Positions 7,304-17,314 of a DNA stretch of 64,000 nucleotides are shown in pieces; positions within the stretch are counted from its first letter, which is position 1; each line of letters begins with the position of its first letter. A model generated the notes under the pieces. The model was given only the letters and a program-made list of their open reading frames with translations. It was not told the origin of the DNA and did not search any database. A program made the position numbers and the translations under genes. The DNA is from Asaia siamensis. GTDB lineage: Bacteria; Pseudomonadota; Alphaproteobacteria; Acetobacterales; Acetobacteraceae. Location of the stretch: the NCBI RefSeq assembly GCF_014635085.1, contig NZ_BMCH01000002.1:1-64000 (forward strand). The letters run 5' to 3'.

Positions 7304-9688
7304 ATGCGTTCTTGTCGCTCAGCCCTCTTTTTCTCAACCGCAGTCATTGCGATATCGAACTACTCAGCCCATTCGGCTCCGTTGGGTATAAACGAGCGCG
7401 TTTCCCACCCGCCTGACTGGAGCCATGCGCGAAAACCGCATAAAGCCGAAGAAATAACAGTATCGGCGCCAGGTCATAAAACGGCCAATGGTGTCACCGG
7501 TCAGCAGGTGGGGGGGGGTCTGTTACGCCGCGAGACCCGTGCCGGCACGATCCAGACGGTGACACGCGATTATATCGCCAAGCAATCGCCCACTTCCAAC
7601 CCCGTACAGGTGCTGGCGCTCGAGCCTTCGGCTTATGTCGCGTTGATGGATCCATACGGTATTGTCGGCGGCAATATGTATCTGCGCGGCCTGCCGGGTG
7701 ATCAGATCGGCTGGATCTATGAAGGCGTCCCGGTCAGCGATATCGGTTCCGGTGGTTTTTATGCCAATCAGACCTCTGATGGCGATAATCTGCAGCAGGT
7801 TTCATTGATGCCTGGCTCGGTCGATCTCTCGACCCCGGCCATCTCTGCTGCTGCCGGTAGCGCCTACGCCACCTTGCGTGATCCCTCTCATCATCGCGAG
7901 GGTTATGTGAACATGACCTACGGCACCTATAATCTGGCACGTGGTCTTATCCGCGCGGATACAGGTGACATCGGGCAGAGTGGCGTGCGGGCTTTTGCTT
8001 CTTTTTCCTATACCCGGGCCAATAACTGGCGGGGGCCGGGCACCAATATGCGCAAACATATCGACTTCAAGCTGGTGAAGGATATTGCTGCCCATAGCCG
8101 CACGTCGCTCGTCATGAGCTATAACGATAATACATTGCAGTTCAGTCGGTGGCCTACTGCCGCAGAGTTTGCGCAATATGGTGCGGGTAATGACCTGTCG
8201 CGTTCCTACATGGCGGGGCTCGGCTATCACCTCTATGCGCTCGATGCGTTCCAGAATCTGGTTGCTTCAGCCCCGACCGAGCTTGATTTCGGGCATGGGC
8301 TGCGTTTTCACGAAACCCCTTATCTCTGGTGGGGATCAGGATCGATCGGTGGAGCCGCTCTGGCAACCGAGGGTGCCACCTATTCAGGGTCGTCGCCGGT
8401 CGATGTTGATCTGAATGGTGATGGCCGTCTCAGCAAAACGACGTCGCAACTGGTCTATACGCCCAATTATTACAGCTATCATCGCGGTGGCAATAACGCA
8501 TCGCTCGACTGGACAGAGGGTCGAAATACCCTGACCCTCGGCTGGTGGTACGAATGGTCCCGTCTGAACCAGGCAACGCCTGTCTCGCGCATCAATCCGG
8601 TCGATGGTGGACCGGAGAATATCTACGGCGATTATGGCCCGCTCATTTACCGCACGACGTCGGGGCAGAAATGGTACGCCTCAGATTATAATACCTTCAC
8701 CCAGATCAATATGCTGTATCTTGGTGACAGACTTTCGCTGCTGCGCGATCGCCTCGAGGTAAAAGCAGGGCTTCGTGCGGCCATGGTGTCACGTGGGGTC
8801 GACAGCTACGTACCCGTCTCGACGCCCCGGGGCGGGCAGAATGTATTTGAGCCTCTGCCGCAGATCAGCGCACGCTACCAGATCGACAAGCACTCGGAAC
8901 TCTATGTGCTTGGGGTCACAAATTTTCGCACGACCAATAACAGCACGTTGTTCGAACTCTACAGCCCCGCCGGGGGCGCCCTGCAGAGCGCGCCCTCGAG
9001 CGTCAAACCCGAATACTCCATCGAGGAAGAACTCGGCTATCGCTACCATGATGACCTTGTCGTCGGCGAAATCTCCTTCTTCAACTACAATTTCACCAAT
9101 CGTCAGCTGGCGCTCAACAGCTATGTGAACGGTGCCCTGACCCCCATGACCCTGAATGCAGGAGGACAGACATCACGCGGTGTGGATGTGCAGATCGGCA
9201 CGCGCCCGATCCTGAAGCATCTGCGCCCTTACGCGAGTTTCGAATTTCTCGATGCGCGTATCGACAATAATATTCCGATCAATGGCGATCTCCTGCCGAC
9301 AAGCGGCAAACACGCCGTTTCTGCGCCAAAATATCAGGCGGCTCTTGGGCTGGATTGGGATGATGGGAGCTTTTTTGCCAATCTCGGGCTGAAATATATC
9401 GGCGCGCAATATGCAACGCTGATGAATGACGAAAAAATGCCCGCCTATATCAACAACAACGTGACGCTCGGCTACCGCCTGCATCAGACCGGATTTTTGC
9501 ATAGTCCTCAGCTTCAGATCAATATGCAGAACATGATCGGCTCTATTTATCGCAATGCGGTCTATGCGTTCACGCCGAATGCGAAAACTGTGCAGGGGAT
9601 CTACGGCACGAGCATCGCCGGATCATCGCCACTTTATACAATCCAGCCGACTTTCGCGATTTCTGTCTCTCTTTCGACCGGGTTCTGA
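7304..9688 (+). CDS. TonB-dependent outer-membrane receptor
   Basis: A 794-residue protein starting with a signal peptide (MRSCRSALFFSTAVIAISNY..AHSAP). A plug domain follows from about 85 (QTVTRDYIAKQSPTSNPVQV, MYLRGLPGDQIGWIYEGVPV), then a long beta-barrel. It ends VSLSTGF, with the terminal phenylalanine expected for BAM insertion. The ATG has GCGGAG five bases upstream. The substrate is not evident and no Fur box is seen. It lies directly upstream of the pyrimidine genes in the same direction with no clear terminator, so uptake of a nucleobase or nucleoside-related compound is possible but unproven. A RutR-like site stands between it and preT, so preT has its own control. Confidence 0.9.
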   Translation: MRSCRSALFFSTAVIAISNYSAHSAPLGINERVSHPPDWSHARKPHKAEEITVSAPGHKTANGVTGQQVGGGLLRRETRAGTIQTVTRDYIAKQSPTSNPVQVLALEPSAYVALMDPYGIVGGNMYLRGLPGDQIGWIYEGVPVSDIGSGGFYANQTSDGDNLQQVSLMPGSVDLSTPAISAAAGSAYATLRDPSHHREGYVNMTYGTYNLARGLIRADTGDIGQSGVRAFASFSYTRANNWRGPGTNMRKHIDFKLVKDIAAHSRTSLVMSYNDNTLQFSRWPTAAEFAQYGAGNDLSRSYMAGLGYHLYALDAFQNLVASAPTELDFGHGLRFHETPYLWWGSGSIGGAALATEGATYSGSSPVDVDLNGDGRLSKTTSQLVYTPNYYSYHRGGNNASLDWTEGRNTLTLGWWYEWSRLNQATPVSRINPVDGGPENIYGDYGPLIYRTTSGQKWYASDYNTFTQINMLYLGDRLSLLRDRLEVKAGLRAAMVSRGVDSYVPVSTPRGGQNVFEPLPQISARYQIDKHSELYVLGVTNFRTTNNSTLFELYSPAGGALQSAPSSVKPEYSIEEELGYRYHDDLVVGEISFFNYNFTNRQLALNSYVNGALTPMTLNAGGQTSRGVDVQIGTRPILKHLRPYASFEFLDARIDNNIPINGDLLPTSGKHAVSAPKYQAALGLDWDDGSFFANLGLKYIGAQYATLMNDEKMPAYINNNVTLGYRLHQTGFLHSPQLQINMQNMIGSIYRNAVYAFTPNAKTVQGIYGTSIAGSSPLYTIQPTFAISVSLSTGF

Positions 9689-9711
9689 AAAAAGAGTGCC
9701 CACACATAAAC

Positions 9712-9727
9712 CTGAACATCTGGTCAA
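9712..9727. promoter_or_regulatory. RutR-like operator in front of preT
   Basis: CTGAACATCTGGTCAA matches the RutR consensus TTGACCAnnTGGTCAA at 12 of the 14 specified bases, with the right half perfect. It lies about 70 bases upstream of preT. Confidence 0.75.
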
Positions 9728-9798
9728 AATTATCTTGCATCAAAGACGAGAACACCCGTAACGTTCGGAATGTGGAATGATATGGATGAGAGCTGCCC

Positions 9799-11142
9799 AT
9801 GTGTCCTGATATTGCCTGCGGTCGCCTGCCAGATGACGCGCTAAGCCGGAATTTCGCCGATGCTCATCCCGGCCTGACCGCAGAGCAGGCGGCGCTTGAA
9901 GCCGATCGCTGCTTTTATTGTTATGATGCCCCCTGCATCGAAGCCTGTCCGACCGATATCGATATCCCGCGCTTCATCAAGGCCATTGCCTCTAGGAATA
10001 TCGCCGGTGCCGCCAGGACCATTCTTCAGTCCAATATTCTGGGCGGGTCCTGCGCCCGGGTGTGCCCGACGGAAATCCTGTGCGAACAGAAATGCGTTCA
10101 TACCGCAATCGAAACACACAAGGCTGTCCGTATCGGTGCCTTGCAGCGCTATGCCACAGACTGGCAGATGGCGCAGGAAGCCCATCCCTTCACGCGGGCA
10201 ACGGCCAGCGGGCGTCGTGTGGCCATTATTGGTGCTGGGCCAGCCGGTCTGGCCTGCGCCCACCGTCTGGCGCGCCACGGGCATGATGTCACGATTTTCG
10301 ACCGTCACGACAAAATGGGGGGTCTCAATGAATATGGTGTCGCCGCCTATAAGCTGGCGGATGATTTTGCGCGCAAGGAAATCGATTTTCTGCTCGCAAT
10401 CGGTGGCATCAGCTTTCAGGGCGGCGCCATACTTAGTGACACCCTGACCCTTGCCGCGCTGAGGCAGGATTTCGATGCTGTCTTTCTGGCAATCGGTCTT
10501 GGCGGTGTGAGGGCTCTGGGTCTTGAGCACGAAACCATTGCCGGTGTGCAGGACGCGGTGGCTTTCATCGAGCATCTTCGTTCTCACCCGCTTGCGGAGA
10601 GTGCTGTCGGGCGGCGGGTCGTGGTCATTGGCGGCGGCAATACCGCCATTGATGCTGCCGTGCAGGCTAGGCGACTGGGGGCAGAGGAGGTGACGCTCGT
10701 CTATCGTCGGGGCGAAGCAACCATGACGGCCACCCCTGTCGAGCGCGAATGGGCACAGACCAATGGCGTCACCATTCGTCTGTGGGCGGCTCCCTTGCGG
10801 CTGGAGACCGAAGATAGCGGCCTGCGTGGAGTGACCTTCAGGCGGACCGATCCTGATGGGCTGCCTGCAGGCACGCCTGAGACCTTCACGCTTGAGGCCG
10901 ACATGGTGCTGAAAGCCATCGGGCAGGTCTTTTTGCCAGATCCGATCGCGCAGGATCAGATCCTGATCGAAAACGGGCGTATCGTTGTCGATGCGCAGGG
11001 CCGCACAAGCCTGAATAATGTCTATGCCGGGGGCGATTGCACTGCAGGCGATGACCTGACCGTTGCCGCTGTGCGTGACGGGCGTGAGGCGGCCGAAGCC
11101 ATTCATGCCGATTTCAGCAATGCCGGGATAAGAGTGAACTGA
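9799..11142 (+). CDS. preT: NAD-dependent dihydropyrimidine dehydrogenase, PreT subunit
   Basis: The flavin subunit of the dehydrogenase that reduces uracil and thymine to their 5,6-dihydro forms with NADH, the first step of reductive pyrimidine breakdown. The 447 residues begin with an Fe-S domain (C38, C41, C46, C50 and C85, C89, C95, C99). FAD-binding GAGPAG is at 145-150, and the second Rossmann motif (VVVIGGGNTA) is at about 272 for NAD. The ATG follows a GGATGAG box. preA starts two bases after the stop, so the subunits are co-translated. Control by RutR is suggested by the operator upstream. Confidence 0.94.
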   Translation: MCPDIACGRLPDDALSRNFADAHPGLTAEQAALEADRCFYCYDAPCIEACPTDIDIPRFIKAIASRNIAGAARTILQSNILGGSCARVCPTEILCEQKCVHTAIETHKAVRIGALQRYATDWQMAQEAHPFTRATASGRRVAIIGAGPAGLACAHRLARHGHDVTIFDRHDKMGGLNEYGVAAYKLADDFARKEIDFLLAIGGISFQGGAILSDTLTLAALRQDFDAVFLAIGLGGVRALGLEHETIAGVQDAVAFIEHLRSHPLAESAVGRRVVVIGGGNTAIDAAVQARRLGAEEVTLVYRRGEATMTATPVEREWAQTNGVTIRLWAAPLRLETEDSGLRGVTFRRTDPDGLPAGTPETFTLEADMVLKAIGQVFLPDPIAQDQILIENGRIVVDAQGRTSLNNVYAGGDCTAGDDLTVAAVRDGREAAEAIHADFSNAGIRVN

Positions 11143-11144
11143 CC

Positions 11145-12413
11145 ATGGCCGATCTGCGCACGAATTTCGCCGGAATTTTGTCTCCCAACCCGTTCTGGCT
11201 GGCCTCTGCGCCCCCGACCGACAAGGAATATAATGTCCGCCGTGCCTTTGAGGCAGGCTGGGGCGGCGTGGTCTGGAAAACGCTGGGTGAAGACCCGCCT
11301 GTGGTGAATCTCAGTTCGCGTTATGGCGCGCTCGAATTCGAGGGCCGCCGTCTGATGGGGCTGAATAATATCGAGCTGATTTCGGACCGGCCTCTGGCGA
11401 CCAATATTGCCGAGATCAAGCGCGTCAAACGCGATTTTCCTGACCGAGCGCTGATCGTCAGTCTGATGGTGCCCTGCGAAGAGCATCGCTGGAAGGCTAT
11501 CCTGCCCCTGATTGAAGAGACTGGGGCTGACGGGATCGAGCTTAATTTCGGCTGCCCGCATGGCATGTCCGAGCGCAATATGGGCTCTGCGGTCGGTCAG
11601 GTGCCGGAATATGTCGAGATGGTCACGCGCTGGTGCAAGCAGAACACGCGCATGCCCGTCATCGTCAAGCTGACACCTAATGTGACCAATATCCTCATGC
11701 CTGCCCGTGCTGCGCGCCGGGGCGGGGCCGATGCCGTCTCTCTCATCAATACCATTCAGTCGGTCATCGGGGTCGATCTCGATGCCATGGCGCCCATGCC
11801 AGTCGTGGGCGGCAAGGGTACCCATGGCGGGTATTGTGGTCCGGCGGTCAAACCGATTGCACTGCGCATGATCGGCGAAATTGCCCGCGACCCGGAAATG
11901 GCGGGCATACCGATCTCAGGTATGGGCGGGATCAGCAACTGGCGCGATGCGGCCGAATTTATGGCCATGGGGTCTCACGCGCTGCAGGTCTGCACCGCAG
12001 CCATGCATTACGGCTTTCGCATTGTCGAAGACATGATCGATGGCCTGTCGAACTGGATGGATACGAAAGACTACGCCACCTTGCCCGATCTGAGCGGCAG
12101 GGCCGTGTCGCGTTTCGTGCCGTGGAATCAGCTCAACATGAATTTTCGCACGCTCGCACATATCGACCAGAAAAGCTGTGTCGGATGCGGGTTGTGTCAT
12201 ATCGCCTGCGAAGACACGTCTCATCAGGCCATCGCCAGACAGACCGGCCCCGATCGCCGCCATTACAGCGTGATCGAGGATGAATGCGTCGGCTGTAATC
12301 TCTGCGCCCATGTCTGCCCGGTGGATGACTGCATCACCATGGTGCCCCAGCCCGTCGACAGCGAGATGACCTGGCTCGAGCATCCCTCCAATACGCATCG
12401 TCTCACAGCGTAA
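11145..12413 (+). CDS. preA: NAD-dependent dihydropyrimidine dehydrogenase, PreA subunit
   Basis: The FMN subunit, 422 residues. It has a dihydroorotate-dehydrogenase-like TIM barrel (NPFWLASAPPTDKEYNV near the start, ELNFGCPHGMSERNMGS mid-barrel, ISGMGGISNW near the phosphate site). Two C-terminal 4Fe-4S motifs follow, CVGCGLCHIAC and CVGCNLCAHVCP, which pass electrons from PreT to FMN. The position of the catalytic cysteine in mammalian DPD (ACGQ) is a valine here (AVGQ), as I recall for the Escherichia coli enzyme. It sits between preT and the carbamoylase in one operon. Confidence 0.94.
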   Translation: MADLRTNFAGILSPNPFWLASAPPTDKEYNVRRAFEAGWGGVVWKTLGEDPPVVNLSSRYGALEFEGRRLMGLNNIELISDRPLATNIAEIKRVKRDFPDRALIVSLMVPCEEHRWKAILPLIEETGADGIELNFGCPHGMSERNMGSAVGQVPEYVEMVTRWCKQNTRMPVIVKLTPNVTNILMPARAARRGGADAVSLINTIQSVIGVDLDAMAPMPVVGGKGTHGGYCGPAVKPIALRMIGEIARDPEMAGIPISGMGGISNWRDAAEFMAMGSHALQVCTAAMHYGFRIVEDMIDGLSNWMDTKDYATLPDLSGRAVSRFVPWNQLNMNFRTLAHIDQKSCVGCGLCHIACEDTSHQAIARQTGPDRRHYSVIEDECVGCNLCAHVCPVDDCITMVPQPVDSEMTWLEHPSNTHRLTA

Positions 12414-12430
12414 AGAGCGAAAGGCAGAGC

Positions 12431-13666
12431 ATGAGCAATATTCGCATCGACGGTAGCGCCCTCTGGGCCGATCTGATGGAAACCGCCCGTTTTGGTGGCA
12501 CGGAGAAAGGCGGCATAAGGCGGCTGACCCTGACAGAAGAAGACCGTCAGGTGCGCGACTGGTTTGCCGCTGCCTGCACCCGGCTTGGCTGTGTCGTGAC
12601 GGTGGATACACTCGGGAACATGTTTGCCAGACGCCGGGGCCAGGATGAGACCTTGCCCCCGCTCACCATGGGCAGCCATCTCGATACCCAGCCTACGGGT
12701 GGAAAATTCGATGGTATCCTCGGAGTGCTGGGCGGTCTCGCCGTGTTGCGCGCGCTTGAGGAGTCGGGTCATGTCACCCGTCATCCGATCGAGCTGATCA
12801 ACTGGACGAATGAGGAAGGCTCGCGCTTTTCGCCTCCCATGATGTGCTCTGGTGCCTATGCAGGCGCCTTTACCGAGCAGGAGGTGCTCGACAAGCATGA
12901 CCGCGCTGGCATCCGGTTTGGCGATGCTCTCGATGCCATTGGCTATCGTGGGGAGAGACCCTGTCGTGCCACACCGGTCGCGGCATATTTCGAGCTGCAT
13001 ATCGAACAGGGGCCGATTCTCGAGGTGGAGAACCGTGTCATTGGTGCCGTGACGGGTGTGCAGGGCATGCGCTGGTATGAGGTGACGATTGGCGGAAAGG
13101 ATGCCCATGCCGGCTCTACCCCCATGACCCTGCGCAGTGATGCCCTTCTGGCAGCCGCCACCATGATCGGTGCCGTTTCGGATATCGCCCGCGCTCATGC
13201 GCCGCAGGCTCTGGGTACGGTCGGACTGATCGAAAACAGGCCCAACAGCAGCAATGTCGTTCCCAGCGAGACCTTCTTTACGGTCGATCTGCGTCATCCC
13301 GATGACGGCATCGTTGCCTTGATGGAGCAGGAGCTGAGGGCCCGGTTCAAGGCGATTGCCGAGACAATGGGGGTGACGCTCGCCATCCGGCCGATCTGGG
13401 ACGCGCCAGCCGTTCCCTTCGATCCGCGCTGCGTTGCCATGGTCAGTGACGCTGCCGCCGAGGCCGGATTTGAGTCGATGAAGATCGTCTCAGGTCCGGG
13501 CCATGATGCCGCCTATATGGCGCGTGTTGCCCCGACGGCCATGATTTTCGTTCCCTGTCGCGACGGGCTAAGTCATAACGAATCCGAAAGCATTACGGAG
13601 GCCGAAGCCGAGGCAGGCGCCAATGTGCTGCTGGGGGCGTTGCTGAGGGCCGACCGGGCTTTCTGA
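12431..13666 (+). CDS. hydC: Zn-dependent beta-ureidopropionase / N-carbamoyl amino-acid amidase (M20)
   Basis: Hydrolyses N-carbamoyl-beta-alanine to beta-alanine, CO2 and ammonia, the last step of the pathway. The 411-residue M20-type protein shows metal ligands H83 (GSHLDTQ), D94 (GKFDG), E128/E129 (NEEG), the histidine of ELHIEQGP and a C-terminal histidine in GLSHNESE. A dimerisation/lid domain lies between. The start has AAAGG eight bases upstream. The same family includes L-carbamoylases and allantoate amidohydrolases; the operon context favours N-carbamoyl-beta-alanine. Confidence 0.9.
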   Translation: MSNIRIDGSALWADLMETARFGGTEKGGIRRLTLTEEDRQVRDWFAAACTRLGCVVTVDTLGNMFARRRGQDETLPPLTMGSHLDTQPTGGKFDGILGVLGGLAVLRALEESGHVTRHPIELINWTNEEGSRFSPPMMCSGAYAGAFTEQEVLDKHDRAGIRFGDALDAIGYRGERPCRATPVAAYFELHIEQGPILEVENRVIGAVTGVQGMRWYEVTIGGKDAHAGSTPMTLRSDALLAAATMIGAVSDIARAHAPQALGTVGLIENRPNSSNVVPSETFFTVDLRHPDDGIVALMEQELRARFKAIAETMGVTLAIRPIWDAPAVPFDPRCVAMVSDAAAEAGFESMKIVSGPGHDAAYMARVAPTAMIFVPCRDGLSHNESESITEAEAEAGANVLLGALLRADRAF

Positions 13667-13682
13667 TGAGAGGATCGACGGT

Positions 13683-14330
13683 GTGACAGATCTCTGCGAG
13701 CCGACAAGAAGCAGAAAACCCAGCGCGCCGCGACGCGCCACCTTGCCGCAGATCCTCAATGCGGCGGAATGGACATTCGGCACGCGAGGGCTGAAAGGCA
13801 CGCGTGTTGAGGAGATAGCCGGGCTCTGCGGCATCCCGAAAGCCAATATCCTCTATTATTTCCACTCCAAGGAGGCCCTTTATCAGGCCACTCTGGCGCG
13901 TCTGCTCGATATATGGCTGGCAGATGCCGATGAATGGCTATCGCCAGAGCGCGACCCGATGGAGGGGATGGAGGGCTATATACGCGCCAAGATGGCCTTC
14001 TCGCGCACGCGCCCGGAAGGGTCGCGTCTTTTTGCCCAGGAATTGCTTTCAGGCGGCCAGATGATTCAGGGTTTTCTGAAAGAGACCCTGCGCGCCCATG
14101 TGGAGAGACATGCCGAAATCTTTCTGGCCTGGCAGGCAAAAGGGCTGATGCGGGTGATCGATCCGACGCATTTCATGTGTCTGCTCTGGTCAGGTACGCA
14201 GGCCTATGCCGATATGCAGGTGCAGTTCGAGGCCCTGCTTGATCGCGAGAGCCTGCTCGACACGGATTATGAAGCCGGAATCGAGACTTTCCTGACCCTC
14301 ATCAGACCGCTTTTCGTGCAGCTGGGCTGA
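13683..14330 (+). CDS. rutR: TetR-family regulator RutR
   Basis: A 215-residue one-domain repressor with an N-terminal helix-turn-helix (GLKGTRVEEIAGLCGIPKAN). It then has LYYFHSKEALYQATLARLLD-IWLA and a ligand domain with LWSGTQAYADM, closely following the layout of E. coli RutR, which senses uracil. It starts at a GTG 16 bases after hydC, preceded by GAGAGGA. Being in the operon it likely controls, it would be autoregulated through the palindrome in front of preT. Its 3' end overlaps the convergent permease gene by 29 bases. Confidence 0.88.
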   Translation: MTDLCEPTRSRKPSAPRRATLPQILNAAEWTFGTRGLKGTRVEEIAGLCGIPKANILYYFHSKEALYQATLARLLDIWLADADEWLSPERDPMEGMEGYIRAKMAFSRTRPEGSRLFAQELLSGGQMIQGFLKETLRAHVERHAEIFLAWQAKGLMRVIDPTHFMCLLWSGTQAYADMQVQFEALLDRESLLDTDYEAGIETFLTLIRPLFVQLG

Positions 14331-15744
14331 AGTGCGACAAAAGGGCATGAGCAATCCCGCCAGCAACAAAACCGATGGCCCATGAGAAGTTCTGCAGCGC
14401 GGCGAGTGCGGGCAGGAAGACAACCAGCAGACCGAGGATGACAGACAGACCAAGGGCTGTCAGCGCCCTCGGGTTCATGCCGCGGCTGTACCAGTAGGTG
14501 TCGTCGTGAGCGGTGCTGTAAAGCGCCGCGAGATCAAGCTGTCTTTTCTGCACGATGTAGTAGTCGACAAGCAGGATGCTTGTCACAGGGGCGATAAACA
14601 GTCCCAGAATATCCAGCGTCAGATGGATGAGTTCGGGATGGGCGTAGAAATTCCACGGTGTCAGCACGATGGCGCTGATCGATGCGATGATCCCGCCCTG
14701 ACGCCATGAGATGGCTGACGGGGCGATATTCGAAAAATCGAACGCAGCCGAGACGAAATTGGCCGAGATATTGATGCCGATCGTTGCGGCCACAAGCGTC
14801 AGCGTGCCGACAAGAAGAATGGTCTGGCTGTCGAAAAGAACGATGGTTTCAGCGGGGTCGAGCACAAGGCGGCCTAGTGCAGGCTGCGTCAGAATGATCG
14901 TGGTCAGCACAAGCAGGACAAACGCCATGAAATTGATTGGCAGCCCCCAGAAATTACCCCGACGCACGTCACCCATACTGATGCCATAGCGTGCAAAATC
15001 GCCGAAATTCAGAATGATGGGTGAGAAATAGGCGAGGGTAAGAGAGGTCACGGCCAGCGCGCCGCCTGCTGTGGCAGATATCGATAACCCGCCCTGAGGC
15101 AGAACGGAGAAATGCCACTGCCCATGGGTCCGGATCAGAAGCGCCGCATCGAGAACAAGAATGACGCCATAAATGGCCGGGCCAGCCCAGTCGATGAAGT
15201 GACGAATAGCCTCCATGCCGCGCCAGAACACTGCCAGTTGCAGCAGCCAGACAGAGAGGAAAGCCGCCCAGCCCAGCATCGAAAGACCCAGTGCCCCATG
15301 ACGGTGCAGATCGGCATAAGACAGCGTGGAGGGAAAGAAATGCAGAACGAACAGAACGATGGCGTTTGAGGCAAGCCAGGTCTGAATACCATACCAGCCG
15401 ACCGCAATCACACCACGTACCAGTGCCGGAATGATCGCGCCATAAACGCCAAAAGCCGCCCTTATCATGACGGGAAAGGGCACACCGCCTTTCTGGCTCG
15501 GCACGGCCACGAGATTGCACAGGAGATGCACCAGCAGAATGGCCAGAACGAGCCCGGCCAATACGGCACCGACATTCAGCCCCATGGTGAAAAAGCTGCC
15601 GAGCGTCAGATAGCCTGCAACGCTATGGACATTGGACATCCAGAGAAAGAGATAATCGCGCCATGCCCAGTGCCGCTCCTGAACCGGAGCGAGATCGGCA
15701 TTCGATAGCGGCCCTGACGGAAAGACTATCCCTGACTGCGCCAT
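14302..15744 (-). CDS. NCS1-family nucleobase:cation symporter
   Basis: A 480-residue inner-membrane protein with about 12 hydrophobic segments. The N-terminal HWAWRDYLFLWMSNVHSV and the VGWYGIQTWLASNAIVL segment are typical of NCS1 carriers of uracil, cytosine, allantoin or hydantoins. It faces the dihydropyrimidinase gene across a shared regulatory region containing a RutR-like site, so it most likely imports uracil, thymine or a dihydropyrimidine/hydantoin. The exact substrate cannot be read from the sequence. The last 29 bases overlap the end of rutR on the other strand. Confidence 0.9.
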   Translation of the reverse strand: MAQSGIVFPSGPLSNADLAPVQERHWAWRDYLFLWMSNVHSVAGYLTLGSFFTMGLNVGAVLAGLVLAILLVHLLCNLVAVPSQKGGVPFPVMIRAAFGVYGAIIPALVRGVIAVGWYGIQTWLASNAIVLFVLHFFPSTLSYADLHRHGALGLSMLGWAAFLSVWLLQLAVFWRGMEAIRHFIDWAGPAIYGVILVLDAALLIRTHGQWHFSVLPQGGLSISATAGGALAVTSLTLAYFSPIILNFGDFARYGISMGDVRRGNFWGLPINFMAFVLLVLTTIILTQPALGRLVLDPAETIVLFDSQTILLVGTLTLVAATIGINISANFVSAAFDFSNIAPSAISWRQGGIIASISAIVLTPWNFYAHPELIHLTLDILGLFIAPVTSILLVDYYIVQKRQLDLAALYSTAHDDTYWYSRGMNPRALTALGLSVILGLLVVFLPALAALQNFSWAIGFVAGGIAHALLSHFSPAARKAV

Positions 15745-15790
15745 TTCCTTGCCCCTGCCTCAATAAACCCGACAGAAATCGAGCAATAGA

Positions 15791-15806
15791 TTGACCATCT
15801 GGTCAG
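15791..15806. promoter_or_regulatory. RutR-like operator between permease and dihydropyrimidinase
   Basis: TTGACCATCTGGTCAG matches the RutR consensus TTGACCAnnTGGTCAA at all specified positions but the last. It sits 47 bases from the permease start and 69 from the dihydropyrimidinase start, so one dimer could control both divergent promoters. Confidence 0.85.
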
Positions 15807-15811
15807 GCTAG

Positions 15812-17269
<1,458 letters not shown>

Positions 17270-17314
17270 CAAAAAGCGTAGGATCTACCGGTCGGCTGCT
17301 CAGGCGCGGGGGTC

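Noticed and set aside
9841-11106. Long open frame of 421 codons antisense to preT
   Set aside because: Same explanation; the plus strand encodes a clear PreT with all Fe-S cysteines.
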